The notes beneath the pieces are model-generated. The model was not told where the DNA came from and did not search any database. It saw nothing but the letters and a program-made list of their open reading frames with translations. From the NCBI RefSeq assembly GCF_002837275.1, contig NZ_NXIF01000031.1:1-51589 (forward strand): a stretch of DNA of 51,589 nt. The letters are read 5' to 3'. Every line of letters starts with the position of its first letter. Positions within the stretch are counted from its first letter, which is position 1. This document shows, piece after piece, positions 18,417 through 34,252 of this stretch. The DNA comes from Malaciobacter halophilus. Its GTDB lineage: Bacteria > Campylobacterota > Campylobacteria > Campylobacterales > Arcobacteraceae. Position numbers and translations under genes: made by a program.

Positions 18417-18492
18417 GGCTCGGTAGCTCAGTCGGTAGAGCAAAGGACTGAAAATCCTTGTGTCGGCAGTTCGATTCTGCCCCGCGCCACCA
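18417..18492 (+). tRNA. tRNA-Phe (GAA)
   Basis: A 76-nt cloverleaf with encoded CCA. D-stem GCUC/GAGC, anticodon stem AAGGA/UCCUU with loop CUGAAAA (GAA), T-stem GGCAG/CUGCC. The acceptor stem GGCUCGG/CCGCGCC has one mismatch, U4 opposite C69; A at position 69 would make it perfect. Confidence 0.95.
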
Positions 18493-18507
18493 TGTAAATT
18501 AACGGAC

Positions 18508-18584
18508 GCTGGTGTAGCTCAGTTGGCTAGAGCAGCTGATTTGTAATCAGCAGGTCGGGGGTTCAAGTCCCTTCACCAGCTCCA
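18508..18584 (+). tRNA. tRNA-Thr (TGT)
   Basis: A 77-nt cloverleaf with encoded CCA. Acceptor GCUGGUG/CACCAGC is perfect; anticodon stem GCUGA/UCAGC with UGU anticodon; discriminator U. Confidence 0.96.
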
Positions 18585-18647
18585 TTTTTTTATTGTCGTG
18601 CGTAATCTTTTAAAGATCAGCGCTTGACCAGATTAATAATTTTCAAC

Positions 18648-18732
18648 GGTGAGGTTGGAGAGTGGTCAAATCCAGGAGACTGTAAATCTCCCGCCTATGG
18701 CTTCGAAGGTTCAAATCCTTCTCTCACCACCA
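18648..18732 (+). tRNA. tRNA-Tyr (GTA)
   Basis: An 85-nt class II tRNA with long variable arm and encoded CCA. Acceptor GGUGAGG/UCUCACC (one G-U), anticodon stem GGAGA/UCUCC with GUA anticodon. Confidence 0.96.
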
Positions 18733-18743
18733 CGCAAATGATT

Positions 18744-18820
18744 GCGGGAGTAGCTCAGTTGGCTAGAGCTTCTGCCTTCCAAGCAGATTGTCGCGAGTTC
18801 GAGTCTCGTCTCCCGCTCCA
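18744..18820 (+). tRNA. tRNA-Gly (TCC)
   Basis: A 77-nt cloverleaf with encoded CCA. Acceptor GCGGGAG/CUCCCGC is perfect; anticodon stem UCUGC/GCAGA with loop CUUCCAA (UCC). Order Thr-Tyr-Gly-tuf is the classic bacterial arrangement. Confidence 0.96.
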
Positions 18821-18907
18821 TTTATTTTATTGATACTGGGAGCTGAGTTATAAGCACATTTGAATATAACTCTGATATATGTAATCTCCCTGTAATCTTT
18901 TTTTTGA

Positions 18908-18913
18908 TATAAT
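18908..18913 (+). promoter_or_regulatory. tuf promoter -10 box
   Basis: TATAAT preceded by TTTTTGA, the same extended -10 form seen before moaD. It predicts a leader of about 150 nt containing two large hairpins. Confidence 0.6.
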
Positions 18914-18925
18914 GCGAATTTAATT

Positions 18926-18976
18926 CATACAGCTTAGAAGTTTTGCTGTGTTTAAGCACAATTTCTAAGCTGTATG
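18926..18976 (+). promoter_or_regulatory. tuf leader hairpin 1 (14-bp stem)
   Basis: CATACAGCTTAGAA (18926-18939) pairs perfectly with TTCTAAGCTGTATG (18963-18976). The 23-nt loop can form a further small stem (TGCT/AGCA). No T-run follows, so it is not a simple terminator. Confidence 0.6.
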
Positions 18977-18999
18977 CGAATAATAAAAAACAATTTAAA

Positions 19000-19042
19000 C
19001 CCTCTGAATAGAGAAGCTAATATGGCTTATCTACTCAGAGGG
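19000..19042 (+). promoter_or_regulatory. tuf leader hairpin 2
   Basis: CCCTCTGA (19000-19007) pairs with TCAGAGGG (19035-19042). Inside, TAGAGAAGC (19009-19017) pairs with GCTTATCTA (19025-19033) with one G-A mismatch. Together this is a 17-bp hairpin ending about 15 nt before the AAGGGG ribosome site of tuf. It could be a processing site or a translational control element. Confidence 0.6.
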
Positions 19043-19071
19043 AATTTTTAAAATCTTTAAGGGGAATTTCA

Positions 19072-20280
19072 ATGGCAAAAGAAAAGTTCGAACGAAGCAA
19101 GCCGCATGTTAACATTGGTACAATTGGTCACGTTGACCACGGTAAAACTACTTTAACAGCTGCAATTTCTGCAGTATTAGCAGTTAAGGGTAGTGCACAG
19201 CTTATGGATTATGATCAAATCGATAATGCTCCAGAAGAAAGAGATAGAGGAATTACTATTGCTACATCTCATATTGAGTATGAAACTGAAACTAGACACT
19301 ACGCTCACGTAGATTGTCCAGGTCACGCCGATTATGTTAAAAACATGATTACTGGTGCTGCACAAATGGATGGTGCGATTTTAGTAATTGCTTCAACTGA
19401 TGGACCTATGGCTCAAACAAGAGAGCACATTCTATTATCTAAACAAGTTGGTGTTCCATATATCGTTGTATTTATGAACAAAGAAGATCAACTAGACGAA
19501 GAAGATAGAGAAGAAATGTTAGAGCTAGTAGAAATGGAAATCAGAGAATTATTATCTGAGTATGATTTCCCAGGTGATGATACTCCTATCGTTGCTGGTT
19601 CTGCATTCCAAGCTTTAGAAGAAGCAAAAGCTGGTTCTCTTGGAACATGGTCTGAAAAAATTCTTAAGTTAATGGATGAAGTTGATAACTATATCCCAAC
19701 TCCAGAAAGAGATATTGACCAAGATTTTTTAATGCCTGTAGAAGATGTATTCTCTATCCCAGGAAGAGGTACAGTTGTTACTGGTAGAATTGAAAAAGGT
19801 ACTATCAAAGTTGGTGAAGAAATCGAAATCGTTGGTATGAGAGATACACAAAAAACTACTGTAACTGGTGTTGAAATGTTCAGAAAAGAGATGGAACAAG
19901 GTCAAGCTGGTGATAACTGCGGTATTTTATTAAGAGGTATCAAAAAAGAAGAAGTAGAAAGAGGACAAGTTCTTGTTAAGCCAGGAACAATTACTCCACA
20001 TACTAAATTCAGATGTGAAGTGTATATCCTTTCTAAAGAGGAAGGTGGTAGACATACTCCATTCTTCTCTGGATATAGACCACAATTTTATGTAAGAACA
20101 ACAGACGTTACTGGTTCAGTTTCTTTACCAGAAGGTGTAGAAATGGTTATGCCTGGTGATAACGTTGAAATGACAGTTGAATTAGTTGCTCCAATTGCTC
20201 TAGAAAAAGGTACTAAGTTTGCTATTAGAGAAGGTGGTAGAACTGTAGGTGCTGGAGTTGTTGCAGAAATCATCGAGTAA
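19072..20280 (+). CDS. tuf: Elongation factor Tu
   Basis: GTPase that brings aminoacyl-tRNA to the ribosome. G1 'GHVDHGKTT' (19-27), switch I 'EERDRGITI', G3 'DCPGHADY', G4 'NKED', G5 'GSAFQ', then the two beta-barrel domains ending '[17 protein letters not shown]'. Length 402 aa. AAGGGG precedes the ATG. Codon choice contains more C-ending codons (for example GTT/GAC/ATC) than the neighbours, as expected for a highly expressed gene. rpmG starts 10 bp downstream. Confidence 0.98.
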   Translation: MAKEKFERSKPHVNIGTIGHVDHGKTTLTAAISAVLAVKGSAQLMDYDQIDNAPEERDRGITIATSHIEYETETRHYAHVDCPGHADYVKNMITGAAQMDGAILVIASTDGPMAQTREHILLSKQVGVPYIVVFMNKEDQLDEEDREEMLELVEMEIRELLSEYDFPGDDTPIVAGSAFQALEEAKAGSLGTWSEKILKLMDEVDNYIPTPERDIDQDFLMPVEDVFSIPGRGTVVTGRIEKGTIKVGEEIEIVGMRDTQKTTVTGVEMFRKEMEQGQAGDNCGILLRGIKKEEVERGQVLVKPGTITPHTKFRCEVYILSKEEGGRHTPFFSGYRPQFYVRTTDVTGSVSLPEGVEMVMPGDNVEMTVELVAPIALEKGTKFAIREGGRTVGAGVVAEIIE

Positions 20281-20290
20281 GGATTGATTA

Positions 20291-20458
20291 ATGGCAGCAA
20301 TTAGAATCAAAATTGGATTAAAATGTCAAGAGAGTGGAGATATTAACTACACTACTTGGAAAAACCCAAAAACTCATAGTGAGAAATTTGAGGTTAAAAA
20401 ATATAGTCCAAGATTAAGAAAACACACAATTCATAAAGAAGTTAAGTTAAAGTCGTAA
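20291..20458 (+). CDS. rpmG: 50S ribosomal protein L33
   Basis: A 55-aa basic ribosomal protein of the large subunit: '[20 protein letters not shown]' then '[20 protein letters not shown]' and '[15 protein letters not shown]'. Only one cysteine (Cys12) is present, so both CxxC zinc knuckles are missing; this is the zinc-independent (C-minus) form. It lies between tuf and tRNA-Trp, its usual place in this operon. Confidence 0.95.
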   Translation: MAAIRIKIGLKCQESGDINYTTWKNPKTHSEKFEVKKYSPRLRKHTIHKEVKLKS

Positions 20459-20485
20459 GACTTTAGCTTACTTTTTTATCCCTAT

Positions 20486-20561
20486 AGGTCAGTAGCTCCA
20501 ATGGTAGAGCGCCGGATTCCAAATCCGATGGTTGGGGGTTCGAATCCTCTCTGGCCTGCCA
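20486..20561 (+). tRNA. tRNA-Trp (CCA)
   Basis: A 76-nt cloverleaf with encoded CCA. Acceptor AGGUCAG/CUGGCCU (one U-G), anticodon stem CCGGA/UCCGA with one G-U-type weak pair, loop UUCCAAA (CCA anticodon), discriminator G. Confidence 0.96.
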
Positions 20562-20571
20562 TAATCAAAAA

Positions 20572-20617
20572 AAGTTCTTTTAAAAGTAGTCAAAAACTTT
20601 TTTTAAAAGAATTTTAT
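20572..20617 (+). other. A/T-rich hairpin region after tRNA-Trp
   Basis: AAAAAAAGTT can pair with AACTTTTTTT, and the overlapping TTCTTTTAAAA can pair with TTTTAAAAGAA. The two pairings exclude each other. It may be a weak terminator or simply a spacer before secE. Confidence 0.3.
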
Positions 20618-20642
20618 AGCTTAATACATACTGGAGTCACTT

Positions 20643-20825
20643 GTGAATAAATTCAAAACTTATTATAAAAATGCTAAAGATGAACTTTTTAAAGTTATTT
20701 TCCCAATAAAAGAACAAATCAGATCAGCTTACTTATCTGTATTTATAGTCGTAACAGTTATTACTTTATTCTTAGCATTAATTGATACAGTAATGTCATT
20801 AAGTTTATCTTCGGTAATTAACTAA
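20643..20825 (+). CDS. secE: Protein translocase subunit SecE
   Basis: Small SecYEG subunit of the inner membrane. The 60-aa protein has an amphipathic N-terminal part 'YYKNAKDELFKVIFPIKEQI' and one C-terminal membrane helix (about residues 30-52), the minimal single-helix form. The start is GTG with GGAG 6 nt upstream. nusG follows after 8 bp. Confidence 0.93.
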   Translation: MNKFKTYYKNAKDELFKVIFPIKEQIRSAYLSVFIVVTVITLFLALIDTVMSLSLSSVIN

Positions 20826-20833
20826 GGATTAAA

Positions 20834-21361
20834 ATGGCACATAAATGGTACGCAATTCAAACACACTCAGGAAGTGAACTTACAGTAAAAAAAGCTTTAG
20901 AGAAGCTTGCTGATGAAATGGGAAATGATAAGATAGCTGAAGTATTAGTTCCTACTGAAGATTTAATTGAAGTAAAAAAAAGTAAAAAAGTGATTGTTGA
21001 AAGACCACTTTATCCAGCTTATGCATTTGCTAAAATTGACTTAGATACTGCATTATGGCATAGAATACAATCAATGCCAAAAGTTGGAAGATTTATTGGT
21101 GAATCAAAAAAACCAACTCCGCTTGCTGAGAAAGATATTAACCTAATTTTAGAAAAAGTTAATAATAGATCAGCAGCTAAACCAAAAGTTTCATTTGATG
21201 AAGGTGAAATGGTTAGAATCAATGAAGGTCCATTTGCAAACTTCAACGGTGTTGTTGAAGATTTTGATATGACTTCAGGAATATTAAAACTAAATGTTTC
21301 TATTTTTGGTAGAAATACTCCAGTTGAAATCTCTTATACGCAAGTAGAAAGAGTAGTTTAA
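20834..21361 (+). CDS. nusG: Transcription termination/antitermination protein NusG
   Basis: Binds RNA polymerase and links transcription to Rho and the ribosome. NGN domain starts 'HKWYAIQTHSGSELTVKKAL' and has 'RPLYPAYAFAKID'; a hinge leads to the KOW domain 'EGEMVRINEGPFANFNGVVE'. Length 175 aa. Directly downstream of secE, as in most bacteria. Confidence 0.96.
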   Translation: MAHKWYAIQTHSGSELTVKKALEKLADEMGNDKIAEVLVPTEDLIEVKKSKKVIVERPLYPAYAFAKIDLDTALWHRIQSMPKVGRFIGESKKPTPLAEKDINLILEKVNNRSAAKPKVSFDEGEMVRINEGPFANFNGVVEDFDMTSGILKLNVSIFGRNTPVEISYTQVERVV

Positions 21362-21371
21362 AAAGTAATTT

Positions 21372-21428
21372 ATAGGCATTAGGCAATACAAACTTGCTTC
21401 TTTTATAGTTTTATTGCCTAATGCCTAT
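21372..21428 (+). promoter_or_regulatory. 17-bp hairpin between nusG and rplK
   Basis: Positions 21372-21388 (ATAGGCATTAGGCAATA) are perfectly complementary to 21412-21428 around a 23-nt loop. No T-run follows. TATAAT-like sequence lies just after it (21432-21437). In E. coli the L1 autogenous control site is in the rplK leader; this hairpin is in the equivalent place but its role is not established. Confidence 0.65.
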
Positions 21429-21459
21429 GGTTATAATAAATTTAGAAAAGGAATTTTAG

Positions 21460-21885
21460 ATGGCTAAAAAAGTAGAAGGTACACTTAAACTTCAAATACC
21501 AGCTGGTGCTGCAAATCCATCACCACCTGTTGGACCTGCATTAGGTCAAAGAGGTATTAATATTATGGAATTTTGTAAAGCATTTAATGAAAAAACAAAA
21601 GATAAAGGTGGATTCAACATTCCTGTAGAAATCACTGTTTATTCTGATAAAAGCTTTACATTTACATTAAAGCAACCACCAATGACTGATTTAATTAAAA
21701 AGACTTCAGGAGTTAAAAAAGGTAGTGATAATCCACTTAAAAATAAAGTTGGAAAATTAACTAAAGAACAAGTTTTAGAAATTGTTGATATGAAAATTGC
21801 TGATTTAAATACTGATGATAAAGAACAAGCTGCAAAAATTGTTGCTGGTTCAGCAAGATCAATGGGAATTGAAGTAGAAGCATAA
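21460..21885 (+). CDS. rplK: 50S ribosomal protein L11
   Basis: Forms the GTPase-associated stalk base. N-terminal '[21 protein letters not shown]' region with the PxxP motif, '[16 protein letters not shown]', and C-terminal rRNA-binding domain ending '[15 protein letters not shown]'. Length 141 aa is standard. AAAAGGA precedes the ATG. Confidence 0.97.
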   Translation: MAKKVEGTLKLQIPAGAANPSPPVGPALGQRGINIMEFCKAFNEKTKDKGGFNIPVEITVYSDKSFTFTLKQPPMTDLIKKTSGVKKGSDNPLKNKVGKLTKEQVLEIVDMKIADLNTDDKEQAAKIVAGSARSMGIEVEA

Positions 21886-21893
21886 TTTCTAAG

Positions 21894-21916
21894 TAAAGTC
21901 TAACCACCAGACTTTA
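21894..21916 (+). promoter_or_regulatory. Hairpin between rplK and rplA
   Basis: TAAAGTCT (21894-21901) pairs with AGACTTTA (21909-21916) around ACCACC-containing loop. It lies in the 72-bp gap before rplA, which has GCGGAG as ribosome site. Confidence 0.45.
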
Positions 21917-21957
21917 AAAACAGGCGGTAGCAAAATAAAAAAATTGCGGAGAAAAAT

Positions 21958-22656
21958 ATGGCAAAAGTTTCAAAAAGATATAAAACATTATTAGAAAAGA
22001 TTGAAGACAAAAACTACTCATTAGTAGATGCTTGTAATCAAGTTAAAGAGTTAAAGTCTGCTAAATTTGATGAGTCTGTTGAAGTAGCATTAAACTTAAA
22101 TGTAGATCCAAGACATGCTGACCAAATGATTAGAGGTGCAGTTGTTCTTCCAAATGGTACTGGTAAAACTGTAAGAGTTGCAGTTTTTGCAAAAGGTGCT
22201 AAAATGGATGAAGCAAAAGAAGCTGGTGCAGATATTGTTGGTAATGATGAATTAGCAGCAGATATTCAAGCTGGTAATATTAACTTTGACGTACTTATTG
22301 CAACACCAGATTGTATGGGTATTGTTGGTAAAGTTGGTAGAATCTTAGGACCAAAAGGTTTAATGCCAAATCCTAAAACTGGAACAGTAACTATGGACGT
22401 AACTAAAGCAGTAAGTGATGCTAAAGGTGGTCAAGTTACATATAGAGTTGATAAGAAAGGTAATATGCAAGCAGCAGTTGGAAAAGTATCTTTTTCTACT
22501 GAAGCTATCAAAGAGAATGTTGAAGCATTCCTTTCAGCTATAAATAAAGCTAAACCATCAACTGCAAAAGGTAGATATATTACTAACGCAGCTATTTCAT
22601 TAACTATGTCACCATCTATTAAATTAGATACAACAGAATTAATGGAAATCAAATAA
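21958..22656 (+). CDS. rplA: 50S ribosomal protein L1
   Basis: Forms the L1 stalk and in many bacteria represses its own operon. Landmarks: '[24 protein letters not shown]', '[15 protein letters not shown]', '[26 protein letters not shown]' region. Length 232 aa is standard. A 10-bp hairpin (22650-22675) overlaps its stop codon. Confidence 0.97.
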   Translation: MAKVSKRYKTLLEKIEDKNYSLVDACNQVKELKSAKFDESVEVALNLNVDPRHADQMIRGAVVLPNGTGKTVRVAVFAKGAKMDEAKEAGADIVGNDELAADIQAGNINFDVLIATPDCMGIVGKVGRILGPKGLMPNPKTGTVTMDVTKAVSDAKGGQVTYRVDKKGNMQAAVGKVSFSTEAIKENVEAFLSAINKAKPSTAKGRYITNAAISLTMSPSIKLDTTELMEIK

Positions 22657-22675
22657 GGAATTTACTCCTTATTTG
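22650..22675 (+). promoter_or_regulatory. Hairpin overlapping the rplA stop codon
   Basis: CAAATAAGGA (22650-22659) pairs with TCCTTATTTG (22666-22675), loop of 6 nt, TAA stop in the 5' arm. No T-run follows, so an mRNA processing or attenuation role is more likely than full termination. Confidence 0.5.
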
Positions 22676-22740
22676 AATAGTAGCATTCAAATGTGTGGAT
22701 AAAAATCTATATTTTTGAGTGTTATCAAAACACTGATTTA

Positions 22741-22800
22741 AAACTGGAGACAGCCGGTAAAAGACGCCTCCGTCTTTTGTAAAACCTGCTTAAGTTTCAT
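22741..22800 (+). promoter_or_regulatory. Ribosomal protein L10 leader (autoregulatory site)
   Basis: The 160-bp gap before rplJ holds a compact structure: AAACT/AGTTT closing pairs (22741-22745/22793-22797), an internal loop with 'GGAGACAGCCGG', and hairpin AAAAGACG-CCTC-CGTCTTTT (22759-22778). This matches the general layout of L10 leaders, where L10-(L12)4 binds a kink-turn-like site and represses rplJL translation. An AAAGGAGG ribosome site follows. Confidence 0.65.
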
Positions 22801-22822
22801 GTTTTGAAAGGAGGAAACTTTT

Positions 22823-23311
22823 ATGACTAAACAACAAAAAGCTGAAGTTATTGATTTTTTAACAGCTGAATTTAAAGAGTCTCAAGCTATCGTAGTATGT
22901 GATTATAAAGGTCTTACTCATAAAGAGTTAGAATCTTTAAGAAAAAGTGCTAAAGAGAATGGGGCTAAAGTTCAAGTTGCTAAAAATACGCTTGTTACTG
23001 TTGCTGTTAAAAATGCTGAGTTAGGAGATGTTGAGTTAAGTGGAACTAACGTTTTCTTATGGTCTGAAGATCAAATCTCTGCTTGTAAAGTAGCGGACAA
23101 GTTTGCATCTGAAAATAGCGAAAAATTCGTTATTAAATCAGGTATCATTGAAGGTGAACCAGCTGATCTTGCTAGAGTTAATGCATTTGCTAAATTACCA
23201 TCTAGAGATGAGCTTATTGGTATGTTACTTTCTGTTTGGACAGCTCCTGCAAGAAATCTTGTTACAGGGCTTGACAATCTTAGAGCAAAAAAAGAAGAGG
23301 AAGCTGCTTAA
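22823..23311 (+). CDS. rplJ: 50S ribosomal protein L10
   Basis: Anchors the L7/L12 stalk to the large subunit. N-terminal rRNA-binding domain 'IVVCDYKGLTHKELESLRKS' and 'KVQVAKNTLVTVAVK', C-terminal helix for L12 dimers near 'LDNLRAKKEEEAA'. Length 162 aa. A strong AAAGGAGG precedes the ATG. Confidence 0.96.
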   Translation: MTKQQKAEVIDFLTAEFKESQAIVVCDYKGLTHKELESLRKSAKENGAKVQVAKNTLVTVAVKNAELGDVELSGTNVFLWSEDQISACKVADKFASENSEKFVIKSGIIEGEPADLARVNAFAKLPSRDELIGMLLSVWTAPARNLVTGLDNLRAKKEEEAA

Positions 23312-23361
23312 TATAAGCGGTTATTATTAATAAAAAAATAAAAATATTTAGAGGAAATAAA

Positions 23362-23739
23362 ATGGCAATTTCTAAAGAAGATGTATTAGAGTACATTTCA
23401 GGTTTATCTGTATTAGAGTTATCTGAATTAGTTAAAGAATTTGAAGAAAAATTTGGTGTATCTGCACAACCAACTGTTGTTGCTGGTGGAGCTGCTGCTG
23501 GTGGAGCTGCTGAAGCAGAAGAAGAAAAAACTGAATTTGACGTAGTTATCACTGATGCTGGTGCTAAGAAAATTAATGTAATTAAAGTTATTAGATCATT
23601 AACTGGTCTTGGATTAAAAGAAGCAAAAGCTGCTGCTGAAGAAACTCCATCAACTGTAAAAGAGGGTGTTTCTAAAGAAGATGCAGAAGCTGCAAAAGCT
23701 GAATTAGAAGCTGCTGGAGCATCTGTAGAAATCAAATAA
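23362..23739 (+). CDS. rplL: 50S ribosomal protein L7/L12
   Basis: Stalk protein that recruits translation factors. N-terminal dimerisation helix pair, Ala/Gly hinge '[20 protein letters not shown]', and C-terminal domain '[20 protein letters not shown]' to '[11 protein letters not shown]'. Length 125 aa. GAGGAAA precedes the start. High Ala content gives this gene locally higher GC. Confidence 0.97.
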   Translation: MAISKEDVLEYISGLSVLELSELVKEFEEKFGVSAQPTVVAGGAAAGGAAEAEEEKTEFDVVITDAGAKKINVIKVIRSLTGLGLKEAKAAAEETPSTVKEGVSKEDAEAAKAELEAAGASVEIK

Positions 23740-23762
23740 TTACTTAAATTAAAGATTATTGA

Positions 23763-23790
23763 ATGCAAAGTAGAGCTTTCTACTTTGCAT
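23763..23790 (+). promoter_or_regulatory. 12-bp hairpin between rplL and rpoB
   Basis: ATGCAAAGTAGA (23763-23774), loop GCTT, TCTACTTTGCAT (23779-23790). It lies where E. coli has an attenuator and an RNase III site separating ribosomal protein from polymerase mRNA. No T-run follows here, so processing is the better guess. The remaining 126 bp before rpoB contain no gene that I can see. Confidence 0.6.
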
Positions 23791-23886
23791 AAGACTGGCA
23801 TCACTGAGGGCTAAGTTTAGAATTTTTTTGAAGAATTTTAACCTTATCCTTTAGGGATGCTTTTTGCGCTTTATAAAAAAAGCTAA

Positions 23887-32584
<8,698 letters not shown>

Positions 32585-32585
32585 T

Positions 32586-32608
32586 ATAGTAAGGCTTTGC
32601 CTTACTAT
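32586..32608 (+). terminator. Hairpin after rpoC
   Basis: ATAGTAAGGC, loop TTT, GCCTTACTAT: a perfect 10-bp stem starting 2 bp after the rpoC stop. Only TTTATCT follows, so termination may be partial. Confidence 0.6.
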
Positions 32609-32617
32609 TTATCTATC

Positions 32618-33007
32618 ATGGATATTTTAACTCTATTTTTTCTTTTTATTGCTATTGAGTTATTTGAATCAAATTGGCAAAAATCAGATACTATTTATGG
32701 ACTATTGGCAAATAATTTGATAGTTTTTAATAAGAGTATTCTTCTATATTTTCTTTTAAATTTGAGTTTTATTTACTCAATATTTTTAACTATATATCTA
32801 AATAATTATGGATTTTTGATGTTAAGTATTGTAGGAATAAAATTTTTTGATATAGCATTTAAATTATCAATCTTTCAAAAAATAAATAATGGAGTACTTT
32901 TAGAAGAGATTATGCCAAATATAAAAATTTCATTAGTTCTAAGATATTTTAATGCAGTTGCTTATCCTGTAACATTTCTATTTGCTACAAATTATTTTCA
33001 ATATTGA
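32618..33007 (+). CDS. Small integral membrane protein of unknown function
   Basis: I do not recognise a family. The 129-aa product has three or four hydrophobic segments (about 3-13, 38-58, 64-80 and 110-125) separated by short charged loops ('ESNWQKSD', 'KISLVLRYF'). I start at ATG 32618; an in-frame TTG at 32597 lies inside the rpoC terminator hairpin and is unlikely. No good ribosome site precedes 32618. It may be read through from the rpoBC transcript. Composition and codon use look like the surrounding genes. Confidence 0.6.
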   Translation: MDILTLFFLFIAIELFESNWQKSDTIYGLLANNLIVFNKSILLYFLLNLSFIYSIFLTIYLNNYGFLMLSIVGIKFFDIAFKLSIFQKINNGVLLEEIMPNIKISLVLRYFNAVAYPVTFLFATNYFQY

Positions 33008-33055
33008 TACTAATTATCAAAAAATATTAAGTTATTTTTAGTTATATTATTATTT

Positions 33056-33763
33056 ATGAATAATATAGAATTTAAATACTTAATACTCAATGCAAAATAT
33101 TTTACAAAATATGAACCTATAATAGAAGTATGTAATGATGAAATCTTTGCATATGAAGCCTTATCAAAGTTTGAGATTGATAATAATCTTATTTCTACTG
33201 AAGATATTTTTAGACACTTACATCATAATAATAAATTATTTTTTGAATTAGAAAAAAGAAATAAACAACTACAATTTGAAAATTTTAATGTAGATAAAAA
33301 ATTATTTCTTAACTTTGATGCAGACATTTTTGTCTCAAGTGAACAGCAATCATATTGGGAACTTTTTTTAAACGATAAAAAAGACAATATAGTTGTTGAA
33401 ATCACAGAAAATGGTAGTGATGATGAAACTAGTGCAAATATAATGAGAGATTTTTCTTCTTGGTTAAGTAGTAAAAATATTGATACTGCACTTGATGATT
33501 TTGGGCAAGATGGTTCAATGTTCTCTTTTTATATGATGAATGGAAGCAAATATATAAAAATAGATAAATCATTTTTAAGGCAAATAGAAGCAAATAGAAA
33601 CTATTTACACTACTTAAAAGGTGTTTTAAAGACTATAAAGTTAAATGGGCAAAAAAGTGTTATTGAAGGTGTAGAAACAAAAAGAGATTATGAACTAGTA
33701 AAAGAGTTAGGTTGTGATTATATGCAAGGTTACTATTTTGATGAATATTTAATTGTAAAGTAG
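33056..33763 (+). CDS. Stand-alone EAL-domain protein (c-di-GMP phosphodiesterase)
   Basis: The whole 235-aa protein is one EAL domain and should hydrolyse c-di-GMP in the cytoplasm. The signature is 'YEALSKF' (E34-A-L) in place of 'EALLR'. Other catalytic and metal-binding positions look kept: 'LFLNFDAD', 'VVEITENG', 'ALDDFGQDGS', 'YIKIDKSF', 'IEGVETKRD' and 'GCDYMQGYYF'. An active enzyme is therefore likely, although loop 6 and the EALxR Arg differ. There is no sensor or membrane domain. It could oppose the GGDEF protein at 7.8 kb; that link is inference. Confidence 0.85.
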   Translation: MNNIEFKYLILNAKYFTKYEPIIEVCNDEIFAYEALSKFEIDNNLISTEDIFRHLHHNNKLFFELEKRNKQLQFENFNVDKKLFLNFDADIFVSSEQQSYWELFLNDKKDNIVVEITENGSDDETSANIMRDFSSWLSSKNIDTALDDFGQDGSMFSFYMMNGSKYIKIDKSFLRQIEANRNYLHYLKGVLKTIKLNGQKSVIEGVETKRDYELVKELGCDYMQGYYFDEYLIVK

Positions 33764-33790
33764 TGTAATTTTTATATCATCTAAATATGA

Positions 33791-33796
33791 TATAAT
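33791..33796 (+). promoter_or_regulatory. -10 box of the YciI-family gene
   Basis: TATAAT preceded by TGA, 24 bp before the ATG; AAAAAGGA serves as ribosome site. Confidence 0.55.
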
Positions 33797-33819
33797 TTGA
33801 AAAAATAAAAAGGAATAGT

Positions 33820-34107
33820 ATGCAATATCTTATAATTGCTTATGATAATGAAAATGCACTAGAAAAGAGATTAGAAGTTAGAGATGCACATGTGCAAGGT
33901 GCTCAAAAACTAATGGCAGAGGGAAAAATAATTAGTGCAGGAGCACTAATAGAAGAGGACATGATGGTTGGTTCAACACTTTTTGTAGACTTTGAAACTG
34001 ATGAGGAATTAAATGAATGGTTAGAAAATGAACCATATGTTACAAATGATGTATGGAATATGGATGAGTTCCAAATCGTTCCTGTGAAGCTACTTCCTAA
34101 AGATTAA
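33820..34107 (+). CDS. YciI family protein
   Basis: A 95-aa alpha-beta barrel protein of the YCII-related family. It shows the typical 'YLIIAYD' first strand, 'RLEVRDAHVQGAQKLMAEGK' helix with the conserved Arg and His (R20, H24 region) and 'AGALIEEDMMVGSTLFVDFE'. The family has a conserved His-Asp pair and is suspected to be enzymatic, but the substrate is unknown. It is monocistronic, with its own promoter and a following hairpin, and marks the left border of the accessory island. Confidence 0.85.
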   Translation: MQYLIIAYDNENALEKRLEVRDAHVQGAQKLMAEGKIISAGALIEEDMMVGSTLFVDFETDEELNEWLENEPYVTNDVWNMDEFQIVPVKLLPKD

Positions 34108-34121
34108 TAAATAACCACAAA

Positions 34122-34153
34122 AAACCCTATAAAATCGATACTTTGTAGGGTTT
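34122..34153 (+). terminator. Hairpin after the YciI gene
   Basis: AAACCCTA (34122-34129) and TAGGGTTT (34146-34153) pair perfectly around 16 nt. Only three T close the arm, so it is a weak terminator candidate; it also lies at the island edge. Confidence 0.45.
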
Positions 34154-34210
34154 AAAACTGCAAAACAATAACAATCAATTACAAACTTTTTAGAATAATT
34201 ACAGTATTTT

Positions 34211-34248
34211 TACGGTACTGAGAAACTTTTAGAAAGTGAGTACCGTAA
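34211..34248. repeat. 10-bp inverted repeat in front of the integrase gene
   Basis: TTACGGTACT and AGTACCGTAA flank about 18 bp and end 5 bp before the integrase ATG. A third copy of the 9-mer AGTACCGTA lies at 43479-43487, at the far side of the accessory region. Integrase-binding or attachment-site function is possible. Confidence 0.5.
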
Positions 34249-34252
34249 TAAA

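Noticed and set aside
18624-18833. Open frame across tRNA-Tyr and tRNA-Gly
   Set aside because: It runs through two well-folded tRNA genes and encodes nothing recognisable.
23280-23804. 174-codon minus-strand frame over rplL
   Set aside because: It is the reverse complement of rplL codons, rich in Ala/Ser, and has no ribosome site.
32597-32617. TTG start for the small membrane protein after rpoC
   Set aside because: The codon lies in the rpoC terminator hairpin.
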